Below, in pieces: positions 29,940 through 36,071 of a DNA stretch of 36,071 nt. Source of the stretch: Streptomyces himastatinicus ATCC 53653 (GTDB taxonomy: Bacteria; Actinomycetota; Actinomycetes; Streptomycetales; Streptomycetaceae); contig NZ_GG657754.1 in assembly GCF_000158915.1 (NCBI RefSeq), positions 6,122,923-6,158,993 of the forward strand, read 5' to 3'. A program made the position numbers and the translations under genes. The notes below the pieces were generated by a model. That model did not search any database and was not told the DNA's origin. It saw only the letters and a program-made list of their open reading frames with translations. The number at the start of each line of letters is the position of its first letter. Within the stretch, counting starts at the first letter, position 1.

Positions 29940-30800
29940 TCAGACGCCCATGGGGTGCCAGACCGTTTTCGTCTCGAGGAAGGAGAGGAGACGGTCGGTG
30001 CCGGGGTCGGTGCGCCAGTCCACAGGGTGTGGACGGACCACGCGCTTGAGGTTGTCCGCGGCGGCCGTTTCCAGGTCGGTCGCGAGGGCCGGGTCCGCGC
30101 CTGCCAGGTCGATCGCGTTGACGTCCTGGTGGGCGGCGAGCGGGGTGGCGAGTTCGGGGGTGCGGCCCGAGAGGATGTTGACCACGCCGCCCGGGAGGTC
30201 CGAGGTGGCCAGGACCTCGGCGAGGGAGAGGGCGGGGAGCGGGGCGCGCTCGGCGGCCACCACGACGGTCGTGTTGCCGGTGACGATCGCGGGGGCGAGG
30301 ACCGAGATCAGGCCCAGGAACGAGGAGTCCTGGGGGGCGATGAGGGCCACGACGCCCGTGGGCTCGGGGGTGGAGAGGTTGAAGTACGGCCCGGCGACGG
30401 GGTTGGCGGAGCCCGCGATCTGGGCGATCTTGTCGGACCAGCCCGCGTACCAGACCCAGCGGTCGATCGCGGTGTTCACGAGGGCAACGGCTTTGGATGC
30501 GGACAGGCCCTCGGCGGACGCGACCTCGGCCGCGAACTGGTCGCGGCGGCCCTCCAGCATCTCGGCGATGCGGTACAGGATCTGGCCGCGGTTGTAGGCG
30601 GTGGCGCCGGACCAGCCGCCGAACGCCTTGCGCGCGGCCGTGACCGCGTCGCGGGCGTCCTTGCGGGAGGCCAGGGGGGCGTTGGCCAGCCAGTTGCCCT
30701 TTGAGTCCGTCACCTCGTATACCCGTCCGCTTTCGGAGCGTGGGAACTTGCCGCCGACGTACAGCTTGTAGGTCTTCAGGATCGAGAGTCGTTCAGACAT
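29940..30800 (-). CDS. Half-length aldehyde-dehydrogenase-like protein (pseudoenzyme candidate)
   Basis: A 286-aa protein that covers only the NAD-binding half of an aldehyde dehydrogenase: YKLYVGGKFPRSESGRVYEV at the start, then AARKAFGGWSGATAYNRGQI and YAGWSDKIAQIAG, and a degraded Rossmann core (GVVALIAPQDSSFLGLISVL in place of the normal PWNFP segment). The catalytic Cys domain is absent: it ends about where the catalytic loop would begin. Its ATG at 30800 overlaps the active aldehyde dehydrogenase gene by 8 nt, with GGAGG ahead, so both are co-translated. A partner or regulatory role is inferred. Confidence 0.8.
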   Translation of the reverse strand: MSERLSILKTYKLYVGGKFPRSESGRVYEVTDSKGNWLANAPLASRKDARDAVTAARKAFGGWSGATAYNRGQILYRIAEMLEGRRDQFAAEVASAEGLSASKAVALVNTAIDRWVWYAGWSDKIAQIAGSANPVAGPYFNLSTPEPTGVVALIAPQDSSFLGLISVLAPAIVTGNTTVVVAAERAPLPALSLAEVLATSDLPGGVVNILSGRTPELATPLAAHQDVNAIDLAGADPALATDLETAAADNLKRVVRPHPVDWRTDPGTDRLLSFLETKTVWHPMGV

Positions 30801-32226
30801 TGAGGTATGCCTCCAGGCCGTGGCGGCCGCCCTCGCGGCCGTAGCCCGACTCCTTGTAGCCGCCGAACGGCGAGGCGGGGTCGAACTTGTTGAACGTGTT
30901 GGACCAGATCACCCCGGCGCGCAGCTTGCTCGCCATGGACAGGATGCGCGAGCCCTTCTCCGTCCAGATGCCCGCCGACAGGCCGTACGGGGTGTTGTTC
31001 GCCTTGGCGACCGCCTCGTCGGGGGTGCGGAAGGTCAGCACGGACAGGACCGGGCCGAAGATCTCCTCGCGGGCGATCCGGTGGGCCTGGGTGACGCCGG
31101 TGAAGAGGGTGGGCGCGAACCAGTAGCCGGAGCTGGGCAGTTCGCACTCCGGGGCCCAGCGCTCGGCGCCCTCGGCCTCGCCCGCGTCGGCCAGCTCGCG
31201 GATACGGGCCAGCTGCTCCGCGGAGTTGATGGCGCCGATGTCGGTGTTCTTGTCCAGCGGGTCGCCGACCCGCAGGGTGCGCATCCGGCGCTTGAGGGCG
31301 TCGAGGAGTTCGTCCTGGACGGACTCCTGGACCAGCAGGCGGGAGCCCGCGCAGCAGACGTGGCCCTGGTTGAAGAAGATGCCGCTGATGATGCCCTCGA
31401 CCGCCTGGTCGATCGGCGCGTCGTCGAAGACGATGTTCGCGGCCTTGCCGCCCAGCTCCAGGGTGACCTTCTTCTTCGTACCGGCCACCGTGCGGGCGAT
31501 CGCCTTGCCCACCTCGGTCGACCCCGTGAAGGCCACCTTGTCGATGCCGGGGTGGGCGACCAGCTCGGCGCCGGTCGAGCCGTCGCCGGTGACGATGTTG
31601 ACCACGCCCTTGGGCAGGCCTGCCCGGCGGCAGATGTCCGCGAAGAAGAGGGCGCTCAGGGGGGTCGTCTCGGCGGGCTTCAGCACGACCGTGTTGCCGG
31701 TCGCGAGCGCCGGGGCGATCTTCCACGCGAGCATCAGGAGGGGGAAGTTCCAGGGGATGACCTGGCCCGCCACGCCCAGCGGCTTGGGATCCGCTCCGTA
31801 GCCCGCGTACGCGAGCTTGTCGGCCCAGCCCGCGTAGTAGAAGAAGTGCGCGGCGACCAGCGGCAGGTCGGCGTCCCGCGATTCGCGGATCGGCTTCCCG
31901 TTGTCCAGCGACTCCAGCACCGCCAGCTCCCGCGAGCGCTCCTGGATGATCCGCGCGATGCGGAACAGGTACTTGGCGCGCTCGGCGCCGGGCAGCGCCG
32001 ACCAGGACTCGAACGCCTTGCGGGCGGCCTTGACCGCGCGGTCCACGTCCTCGGCGTTGGCCTGGGCGACCTCGGAGAGGACCTCCTCGGAGGAGGGGGA
32101 GAGGGTCTTGAAGAACTTGCCGTCGCCCGCCTCGCGGAACTCGCCGTCGATGAACAGCCCGTACGACGGGGCGATGTCGACGACCGCGCGGGACTCGGGA
32201 GCGGGGGCGTACTCGAAAACGGGCAT
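30793..32226 (-). CDS. NAD-dependent aldehyde dehydrogenase
   Basis: A 477-aa complete aldehyde dehydrogenase. Visible elements are VIPWNFPLLMLAWKIAPALA, VAFTGSTEVGKAIA, the catalytic Glu in VTLELGGKAANIV and the catalytic Cys in FFNQGHVCCAGSR, followed by EEIFGPVLSV. It starts six bases after deoC and therefore likely oxidises acetaldehyde, the product of deoxyribose-phosphate aldolase, to acetate. Other aldehydes remain possible. ATG 32226 was chosen because it directly follows deoC in the same operon. Confidence 0.94.
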   Translation of the reverse strand: MPVFEYAPAPESRAVVDIAPSYGLFIDGEFREAGDGKFFKTLSPSSEEVLSEVAQANAEDVDRAVKAARKAFESWSALPGAERAKYLFRIARIIQERSRELAVLESLDNGKPIRESRDADLPLVAAHFFYYAGWADKLAYAGYGADPKPLGVAGQVIPWNFPLLMLAWKIAPALATGNTVVLKPAETTPLSALFFADICRRAGLPKGVVNIVTGDGSTGAELVAHPGIDKVAFTGSTEVGKAIARTVAGTKKKVTLELGGKAANIVFDDAPIDQAVEGIISGIFFNQGHVCCAGSRLLVQESVQDELLDALKRRMRTLRVGDPLDKNTDIGAINSAEQLARIRELADAGEAEGAERWAPECELPSSGYWFAPTLFTGVTQAHRIAREEIFGPVLSVLTFRTPDEAVAKANNTPYGLSAGIWTEKGSRILSMASKLRAGVIWSNTFNKFDPASPFGGYKESGYGREGGRHGLEAYLNV

Positions 32227-32232
32227 GGCGTA

Positions 32233-33228
32233 TCAGTCCACCGTCACGTAGTCGGGACCGGAGTACCGGCCGGTGCTCAGCTTCTGGCGCTGCATCAGCA
32301 GATCGTTCAGCAGACTCGACGCGCCGAAGCGGAACCAGTCCGCGGTCAGCCACTCCTCGCCCAGCGTCTCGTTGACCATCACCAGGTACTTGATCGCGTC
32401 CTTCGACGTACGGATGCCACCCGCGGGCTTCACGCCCACCTGCACCCCGGTCGCGGCCCGGAAGTCGCGGACCGCCTCCAGCAGGACCAGGGTGACCGGC
32501 GGCGTGGCGTTGACGGACACCTTGCCGGTGGAGGTCTTGATGAAGTCGGCGCCCGCGAGCATCGCCAGCCAGGACGCGCGGCGCACGTTGTCGTACGTCT
32601 GGAGCTCGCCGGTCTCGAAGATGACCTTCAGATGCGCGGCGCTGCCGTCGGGGCGGACGCACGCCTCCTTCACGTGCCGGATCTCCTCGAAGACCTCCAG
32701 ATAGCGGCCGGAGAGGAAGGCCCCGCGGTCGATCACCATGTCGATCTCGTCCGCCCCGGCGGCCACCGCGTCCCGGGTGTCGGCCAGCTTCACCGGCAGC
32801 GCGGCCCGGCCGGACGGGAACGCCGTCGCCACGGCCGCCACCTGGAGTCCGCTGCCCCGGAGGGCCTCCTTCGCGGTCGCCACCATGTCGCCGTAGACGC
32901 AGATCGCCGCCACCTCGGGGACGGTGCGGTCGGTGGGGTCGGGGTTGATCCCCTTCGCGCACAGCGCCCGGACCTTGCCCGGGGTGTCCGCGCCCTCCAG
33001 GGTCGTCAGGTCGATCATCGAGATCGCCAGGTCGATGGCGTACGCCTTCGCCGTGGTCTTGATCGAGCGGGTGCCGAGGGTCGCGGCACGGGCCTGGAGG
33101 CCGACCGCGTCGACGCCCGGCAGGCCGTGCAGGAAGCGGCGCAGCGCGCTGTCGGTGGCGGTCACGTCCGCCATCGACGCCAGTCGCTCCGCGGCCTCTT
33201 TGCCGTATGCGGGAACTGTGGTGGGCAT
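32233..33228 (-). CDS. deoC: Deoxyribose-phosphate aldolase
   Basis: This class I aldolase splits 2-deoxyribose 5-phosphate into glyceraldehyde 3-phosphate and acetaldehyde. The 331-aa protein keeps the active-site Lys in GADFIKTSTGKVSVNATP, the second Lys in LKVIFETGELQ, and the acidic segment DEIDMVIDRGAFLSG. The long N-terminal extension is usual for actinobacterial DeoC. ATG 33228 has AGGTGG upstream. The perfect palindrome CTACGCGCGTAG at 33248-33259 lies just before the start, as at add. It heads an operon with the two aldehyde dehydrogenase genes. Confidence 0.95.
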   Translation of the reverse strand: MPTTVPAYGKEAAERLASMADVTATDSALRRFLHGLPGVDAVGLQARAATLGTRSIKTTAKAYAIDLAISMIDLTTLEGADTPGKVRALCAKGINPDPTDRTVPEVAAICVYGDMVATAKEALRGSGLQVAAVATAFPSGRAALPVKLADTRDAVAAGADEIDMVIDRGAFLSGRYLEVFEEIRHVKEACVRPDGSAAHLKVIFETGELQTYDNVRRASWLAMLAGADFIKTSTGKVSVNATPPVTLVLLEAVRDFRAATGVQVGVKPAGGIRTSKDAIKYLVMVNETLGEEWLTADWFRFGASSLLNDLLMQRQKLSTGRYSGPDYVTVD

Positions 33229-33247
33229 GGTCACCACCTGAGCATAT

Positions 33248-33259
33248 CTACGCGCGTAG
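33248..33259. promoter_or_regulatory. 12-bp palindrome upstream of deoC, identical to the add site
   Basis: CTACGCGCGTAG lies 19 nt from the deoC start codon (33228), as its twin lies 16 nt from add. On the deoC strand it is followed by a possible -10 (TAGATA or GATATGCT), so a bound regulator would cover the start of transcription. Confidence 0.65.
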
Positions 33260-33278
33260 CGGTATGTCACCCCCCGGC

Positions 33279-33309
33279 CGTGATCGGGCCCGGCCCCGGC
33301 CCGATCACG
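33279..33309. repeat. 12-bp inverted repeat between deoC and the PH-domain gene
   Basis: CGTGATCGGGCC (33279-33290) and GGCCCGATCACG (33298-33309) are exact reverse complements around CGGCCCC. It lies between divergent genes, 66 nt before the PH-domain gene start, so it may be an operator or a leader hairpin rather than a terminator. Confidence 0.6.
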
Positions 33310-33374
33310 ATCCGTATTCGTACCGTGTTGATCCCGAGGCCCAATGCCCCGGACCGTGGGGCACAATCGGCCCC

Positions 33375-34082
33375 ATGACGAGCTCGGACGACCCCGCCCC
33401 CGCCCCGCAGCCCGACGGGGAGCCCGCCGGCGAGCCCGACGGGGGGCTCGTCGGCGGCCCCGACGGCGGCCCCGATGGGGAGCCCACCCCGTACGCCGAC
33501 CGCGTCTACCGCTCCCCGGGCGGCATCGTGGGCGGCGTGCTGCTGCTCGGGCTCGGCGGCTGGCTCGGCATCGACGCCATCCTGCGCGGCGAGGGCCGTA
33601 CGCCGTGGCTCGCCCTCGCCGGGCTGTTCTTCGCGGTGCCGGTGGTGATCGCCTTCACCGTGCGCCCTGCGGTGTACGCGGGCGCGGACCGGCTCCTCGT
33701 ACGCAACCCCTTCCGCACCATCACCCTCCCCTGGGCCTCCGTCGACACCCTGCGTGCCAGCTACACCAGCGAAGTGCTGGCGGGCGGCGCGACGTACCAG
33801 CTGTGGGCCGTCCCCGTCTCGCTGCGCCAGCGCAAGCGCGCCGCCCGCCAGCAGAACCGCGACGCGGCGTCGCCGACGTCACTCGGCCGTACGCCCGCCC
33901 CGGGCGCGACGGCGGACCGCCGCGCCCAGGCCGACCAGACGATCGGCGACCTGCGCGAACTGGCCGAGTCCAACGCGGGCCGCGACGGCGCGCAGGGCGA
34001 GCCCGAGGTGCGGTGGGCGTTCGAGGTCATCGCGCCGACGCTGGCCGGGGCGGTGCTGCTGGTGATCATGCTGCTGATCTGA
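33375..34082 (+). CDS. PH-domain-containing membrane protein
   Basis: A 235-aa protein. The N-terminus has an acidic, repetitive Pro/Gly/Asp stretch (repeats around GEPDGG). Two transmembrane helices follow (GGIVGGVLLLGLGGWLGI and WLALAGLFFAVPVVIAF), then a bacterial PH-like segment: YAGADRLLVRNPFRTITLPW with VDTLRASYTSEVLAGGATYQ, then a basic/Arg-rich linker and a C-terminal helix (APTLAGAVLLVIMLLI). Such proteins are often annotated bacterial PH-domain (bPH6-type) proteins; function is unknown. ATG 33375 starts after the inverted repeat at 33279-33309. It is eight to thirteen bases upstream of the next small gene. Confidence 0.8.
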   Translation: MTSSDDPAPAPQPDGEPAGEPDGGLVGGPDGGPDGEPTPYADRVYRSPGGIVGGVLLLGLGGWLGIDAILRGEGRTPWLALAGLFFAVPVVIAFTVRPAVYAGADRLLVRNPFRTITLPWASVDTLRASYTSEVLAGGATYQLWAVPVSLRQRKRAARQQNRDAASPTSLGRTPAPGATADRRAQADQTIGDLRELAESNAGRDGAQGEPEVRWAFEVIAPTLAGAVLLVIMLLI

Positions 34083-34095
34083 GGGCGGTGTGGTC

Positions 34096-34353
34096 ATGCC
34101 AGGGCAGCGGAAGCGGAAGCAGCGGCGGCAGCGGCGGCAGGAGTTCGCCGCCGGCGCCGGGCGCTGGGAAGTGATCTTCGAGACCCAGGACGCCGACGAG
34201 TGGCGTGCGCGGCTGGCCCGTATGCGGGCCGGGAGTGAACCGGTCGACTGGTCGTCGGTCCGCGTGGACACGCTGTGCGGGCGCGCGACGCGGCCGACGA
34301 CCTACCGGCTGAGCCGGTTCGTACCCTCCGTACCGGGCGAACCGGAAGCTTAG
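34096..34353 (+). CDS. Small basic protein
   Basis: An 85-aa protein of unknown function with a highly basic N-terminus (MPGQRKRKQRRQRRQEF), likely to bind nucleic acid or acidic surfaces, followed by a folded-looking part: RWEVIFETQDADEWRARLAR, DWSSVRVDTLCGR and TYRLSRFVPSV. ATG 34096 has GAGGGCGG seven bases ahead; GTG 34090 is an alternative start. It is probably co-transcribed with the PH-domain gene. The 3' end overlaps the convergent mutase gene by 4 nt. Confidence 0.75.
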   Translation: MPGQRKRKQRRQRRQEFAAGAGRWEVIFETQDADEWRARLARMRAGSEPVDWSSVRVDTLCGRATRPTTYRLSRFVPSVPGEPEA

Positions 34354-36029
34354 ATCCCGGCCGCCGCCGAGAGGTCCTTCTTTACGGCCGCCAGAACCGT
34401 TTCCGCCGTGGCGCGGGCCCGGGGCAGGTCCTCGGCTGCGGGCACGTCCACGACCACCTCCAGGTAGCACTTCAGCTTGGGCTCCGTACCGCTCGGGCGC
34501 ACGATCACCCGCGCCGAGCGGACCGTGTCCCGCCCGGCGAGCTGATAGCGCAGGCCGTCCGTCGGGGGCAGCGCTTCCGAGCCCTGGGTCAGATCCTCGG
34601 CCGAGCCGACCTCCAGACCCGCCAGTTCGGCCGGGGGCTGCTCGCGCAGCCGCCGCATCGCCGCCGCGATCAGGGACAGATCCTCGACCCGTTCGGACAA
34701 CTGGTCCGTGGCGTGCAGACCGTGCGCGACGGCGATGTCGTCCAGCAGGTCGGTGAGGGTACGCCCCTGCCCCTTCAGCTCCGACGCCAGCTCCGCCACC
34801 AGCAGCGCGGCAGTGATCCCGTCCTTGTCGCGCACCCCCTCCGGGTCCACGCAGTAGCCCAGCGCCTCCTCGTACGCGTACCGCAGACCGTCCACCAGGG
34901 CCAGCCACTTGAAGCCGGTCAGCGTCTCCGCGTACGGCAGGCCCGCGTCGGCCGCGATGCGGGACAGCAGTGACGAGGACACGATCGTCGTCGCGACGGT
35001 GCCGCGGGCGCGCCTGTGCACGAGGTGGGTGGCGAGCAGCGCGCCGACCTCGTCGCCGCGCAGCATTCGCCAGCCGGTGTCGGTGGCGGTCGTGGGGACC
35101 GCCACCGCGCAGCGGTCCGCGTCCGGGTCGTTCGCGATGACGATGTCGGGCGCCGCCGCGCGGGCCGTCGCGAACGCCAGATCCATCGCCCCCGGCTCCT
35201 CCGGGTTCGGGAACGCCACCGTCGGGAACGCCGGGTCCGGATCCGCCTGCTCGGGAACCACCGTGGGCGCCGGGAAGCCCGCCCGCGCGAACGCGGCCGT
35301 CAGCGTCTCGCGGCCCACGCCGTGCAGGGGCGTGTAGACGACGCGGGCGTCCCGCGCGGAGCCCGGCGTCAGGACGGCGTCCGTGCGGGCCAGGTACGCG
35401 TCGAGGATGCCGTCGTCCAGCGTCTCCCAGCCGGTGTCCGGGCGCGGTACGTCGTTCAGGCTGCCGATCGCCGCGATCTCGGCCGCGATCTCCGCGTCGG
35501 CGGGCGGAACGATCTGCGAGCCGTCGCCCAGGTACACCTTGTAGCCGTTGTCGCGCGGCGGATTGTGGCTCGCCGTCACCTCGATCCCCGCGACGGCCCC
35601 CAGATGGCGGATGGCGAACGCCAGCACCGGCGTCGGCAGCGGCCGGGGCAGCAGCGCCGCGCGGAATCCCGCGCCGGTCATGACGGCGGCCGTGTCGCGG
35701 GCGAAGTCCGCGCTCTTGTAGCGGGCGTCGTACCCGATGACGACGAGGCCGGAGGCGTGCCGGGGTTGCTTCGCGAGGTACGCGGCGAGACCGGCGGCGG
35801 CGCGGATGACGACGGCGCGGTTCATCCGCATGGGGCCCGCGCCCAGTTCGCCGCGGAGGCCCGCGGTGCCGAACTGAAGCGTGCCGGAGAAGCGCTCGGC
35901 AAGCGCGCGCCCCGCCCCGGGGTCGCCCCCCTGGGCCGCGTCGAGGAGGGCGCGCAACTCGTCCCGGGTGTCGGGGTCGGGGTCCTCGGCCAGCCAGGTG
36001 CGGGCCTGGTCGATGAGGTCGGGCGCCAT
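34350..36029 (-). CDS. Phosphoglucomutase/phosphomannomutase-family phospho-sugar mutase
   Basis: A 559-aa alpha-D-phosphohexomutase. Early residues contain LQFGTAGLRGELGAG (typical of family members), the catalytic phosphoserine is in VTASHNPPRDNGYK, the Mg-binding loop is NDPDADRCAV, the sugar-binding loop is GYCVDPEGVRDKDGI, and the phosphate-binding loop is RPSGTEPKLKCYLE. Such enzymes interconvert 1- and 6-phosphates of glucose or mannose; in this nucleoside-linked setting it may also act on (deoxy)ribose phosphates, which is inference. ATG 36029 has AGGAGG seven bases ahead. Confidence 0.93.
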   Translation of the reverse strand: MAPDLIDQARTWLAEDPDPDTRDELRALLDAAQGGDPGAGRALAERFSGTLQFGTAGLRGELGAGPMRMNRAVVIRAAAGLAAYLAKQPRHASGLVVIGYDARYKSADFARDTAAVMTGAGFRAALLPRPLPTPVLAFAIRHLGAVAGIEVTASHNPPRDNGYKVYLGDGSQIVPPADAEIAAEIAAIGSLNDVPRPDTGWETLDDGILDAYLARTDAVLTPGSARDARVVYTPLHGVGRETLTAAFARAGFPAPTVVPEQADPDPAFPTVAFPNPEEPGAMDLAFATARAAAPDIVIANDPDADRCAVAVPTTATDTGWRMLRGDEVGALLATHLVHRRARGTVATTIVSSSLLSRIAADAGLPYAETLTGFKWLALVDGLRYAYEEALGYCVDPEGVRDKDGITAALLVAELASELKGQGRTLTDLLDDIAVAHGLHATDQLSERVEDLSLIAAAMRRLREQPPAELAGLEVGSAEDLTQGSEALPPTDGLRYQLAGRDTVRSARVIVRPSGTEPKLKCYLEVVVDVPAAEDLPRARATAETVLAAVKKDLSAAAGI

Positions 36030-36071
36030 TGGGGAGCCTCCTGGGTGGGGGTGCGTTGTGTTGTTGTGCGG

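Noticed and set aside
1..36071. tRNA, rRNA, riboswitches and CRISPR arrays.
   Set aside because: I read both strands for their usual patterns and saw none that I could support.

Overview
The window is very GC-rich, codes densely on both strands, uses many GTG starts and 4-nt stop/start overlaps, and carries a gene set typical of Streptomyces. The strongest anchor is a block that matches the AfsQ locus: lipoprotein afsQ3, histidine kinase afsQ2, response regulator afsQ1, divergent sigma factor sigQ, and a GTnAC-n6-GTnAC box between the last two. Flanking add (adenosine deaminase), PspC, VanZ, uridine kinase, deoC and phospho-sugar mutase genes also suit a Streptomyces core-chromosome segment interrupted by accessory blocks. 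All assignments come from reading the sequence; no database search was run.

Layout. 13-2349: an MFS exporter divergent from its LysR regulator. 2306-8784: an accessory block with a TetR repressor divergent from ugd (UDP-glucose 6-dehydrogenase), a GT1-type glycosyltransferase (two frameshifts as given) and a DHA2 drug exporter, then an SDR oxidoreductase with a MerR regulator. The first four genes look like a sugar-conjugation and export system: make UDP-glucuronate, attach a sugar, pump out the product. 8815-11386: a signal-less S8 serine peptidase translationally coupled to a small I9-propeptide-like protein, and an alpha/beta hydrolase whose nucleophile position is Gly. 11490-14040: add, a small secreted protein, PspC and VanZ. 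14234-18137: afsQ3-afsQ2-afsQ1 and sigQ; afsQ2 carries two single-base frameshifts.

18428-20092 is a solitary TnpB-like RuvC protein with no visible zinc ribbon, next to sigQ. 20193-23640 holds a small membrane protein, a small secreted protein, a uridine-kinase-like P-loop protein, a decayed gene and a GAF-SpoIIE phosphatase. 23717-29927 is a scrambled region. A unit made of an aminoglycoside-nucleotidyltransferase-like 3' end, TetR, enoyl-CoA hydratase and PaaI thioesterase is repeated about 4.2-5.6 kb downstream as a shortened patchwork with four internal deletions. Between the copies lie an internally deleted NUDIX gene, an XRE-TPR regulator divergent from three overlapping small genes, and a GNAT-nucleotidyltransferase pair.

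29940-36029 is nucleoside and sugar-phosphate metabolism: deoC, an intact aldehyde dehydrogenase and a coupled half-length aldehyde dehydrogenase form one operon. Divergent from it are a PH-domain membrane protein and a small basic protein, and a phosphoglucomutase/phosphomannomutase-family gene closes the window. The same perfect 12-bp palindrome lies just upstream of both add and deoC, 21.8 kb apart, suggesting one shared nucleoside-responsive regulator. Apparent one-base insertions recur (glycosyltransferase twice, afsQ2 twice, the decayed gene at least once), so sequencing error must be considered alongside real gene decay.
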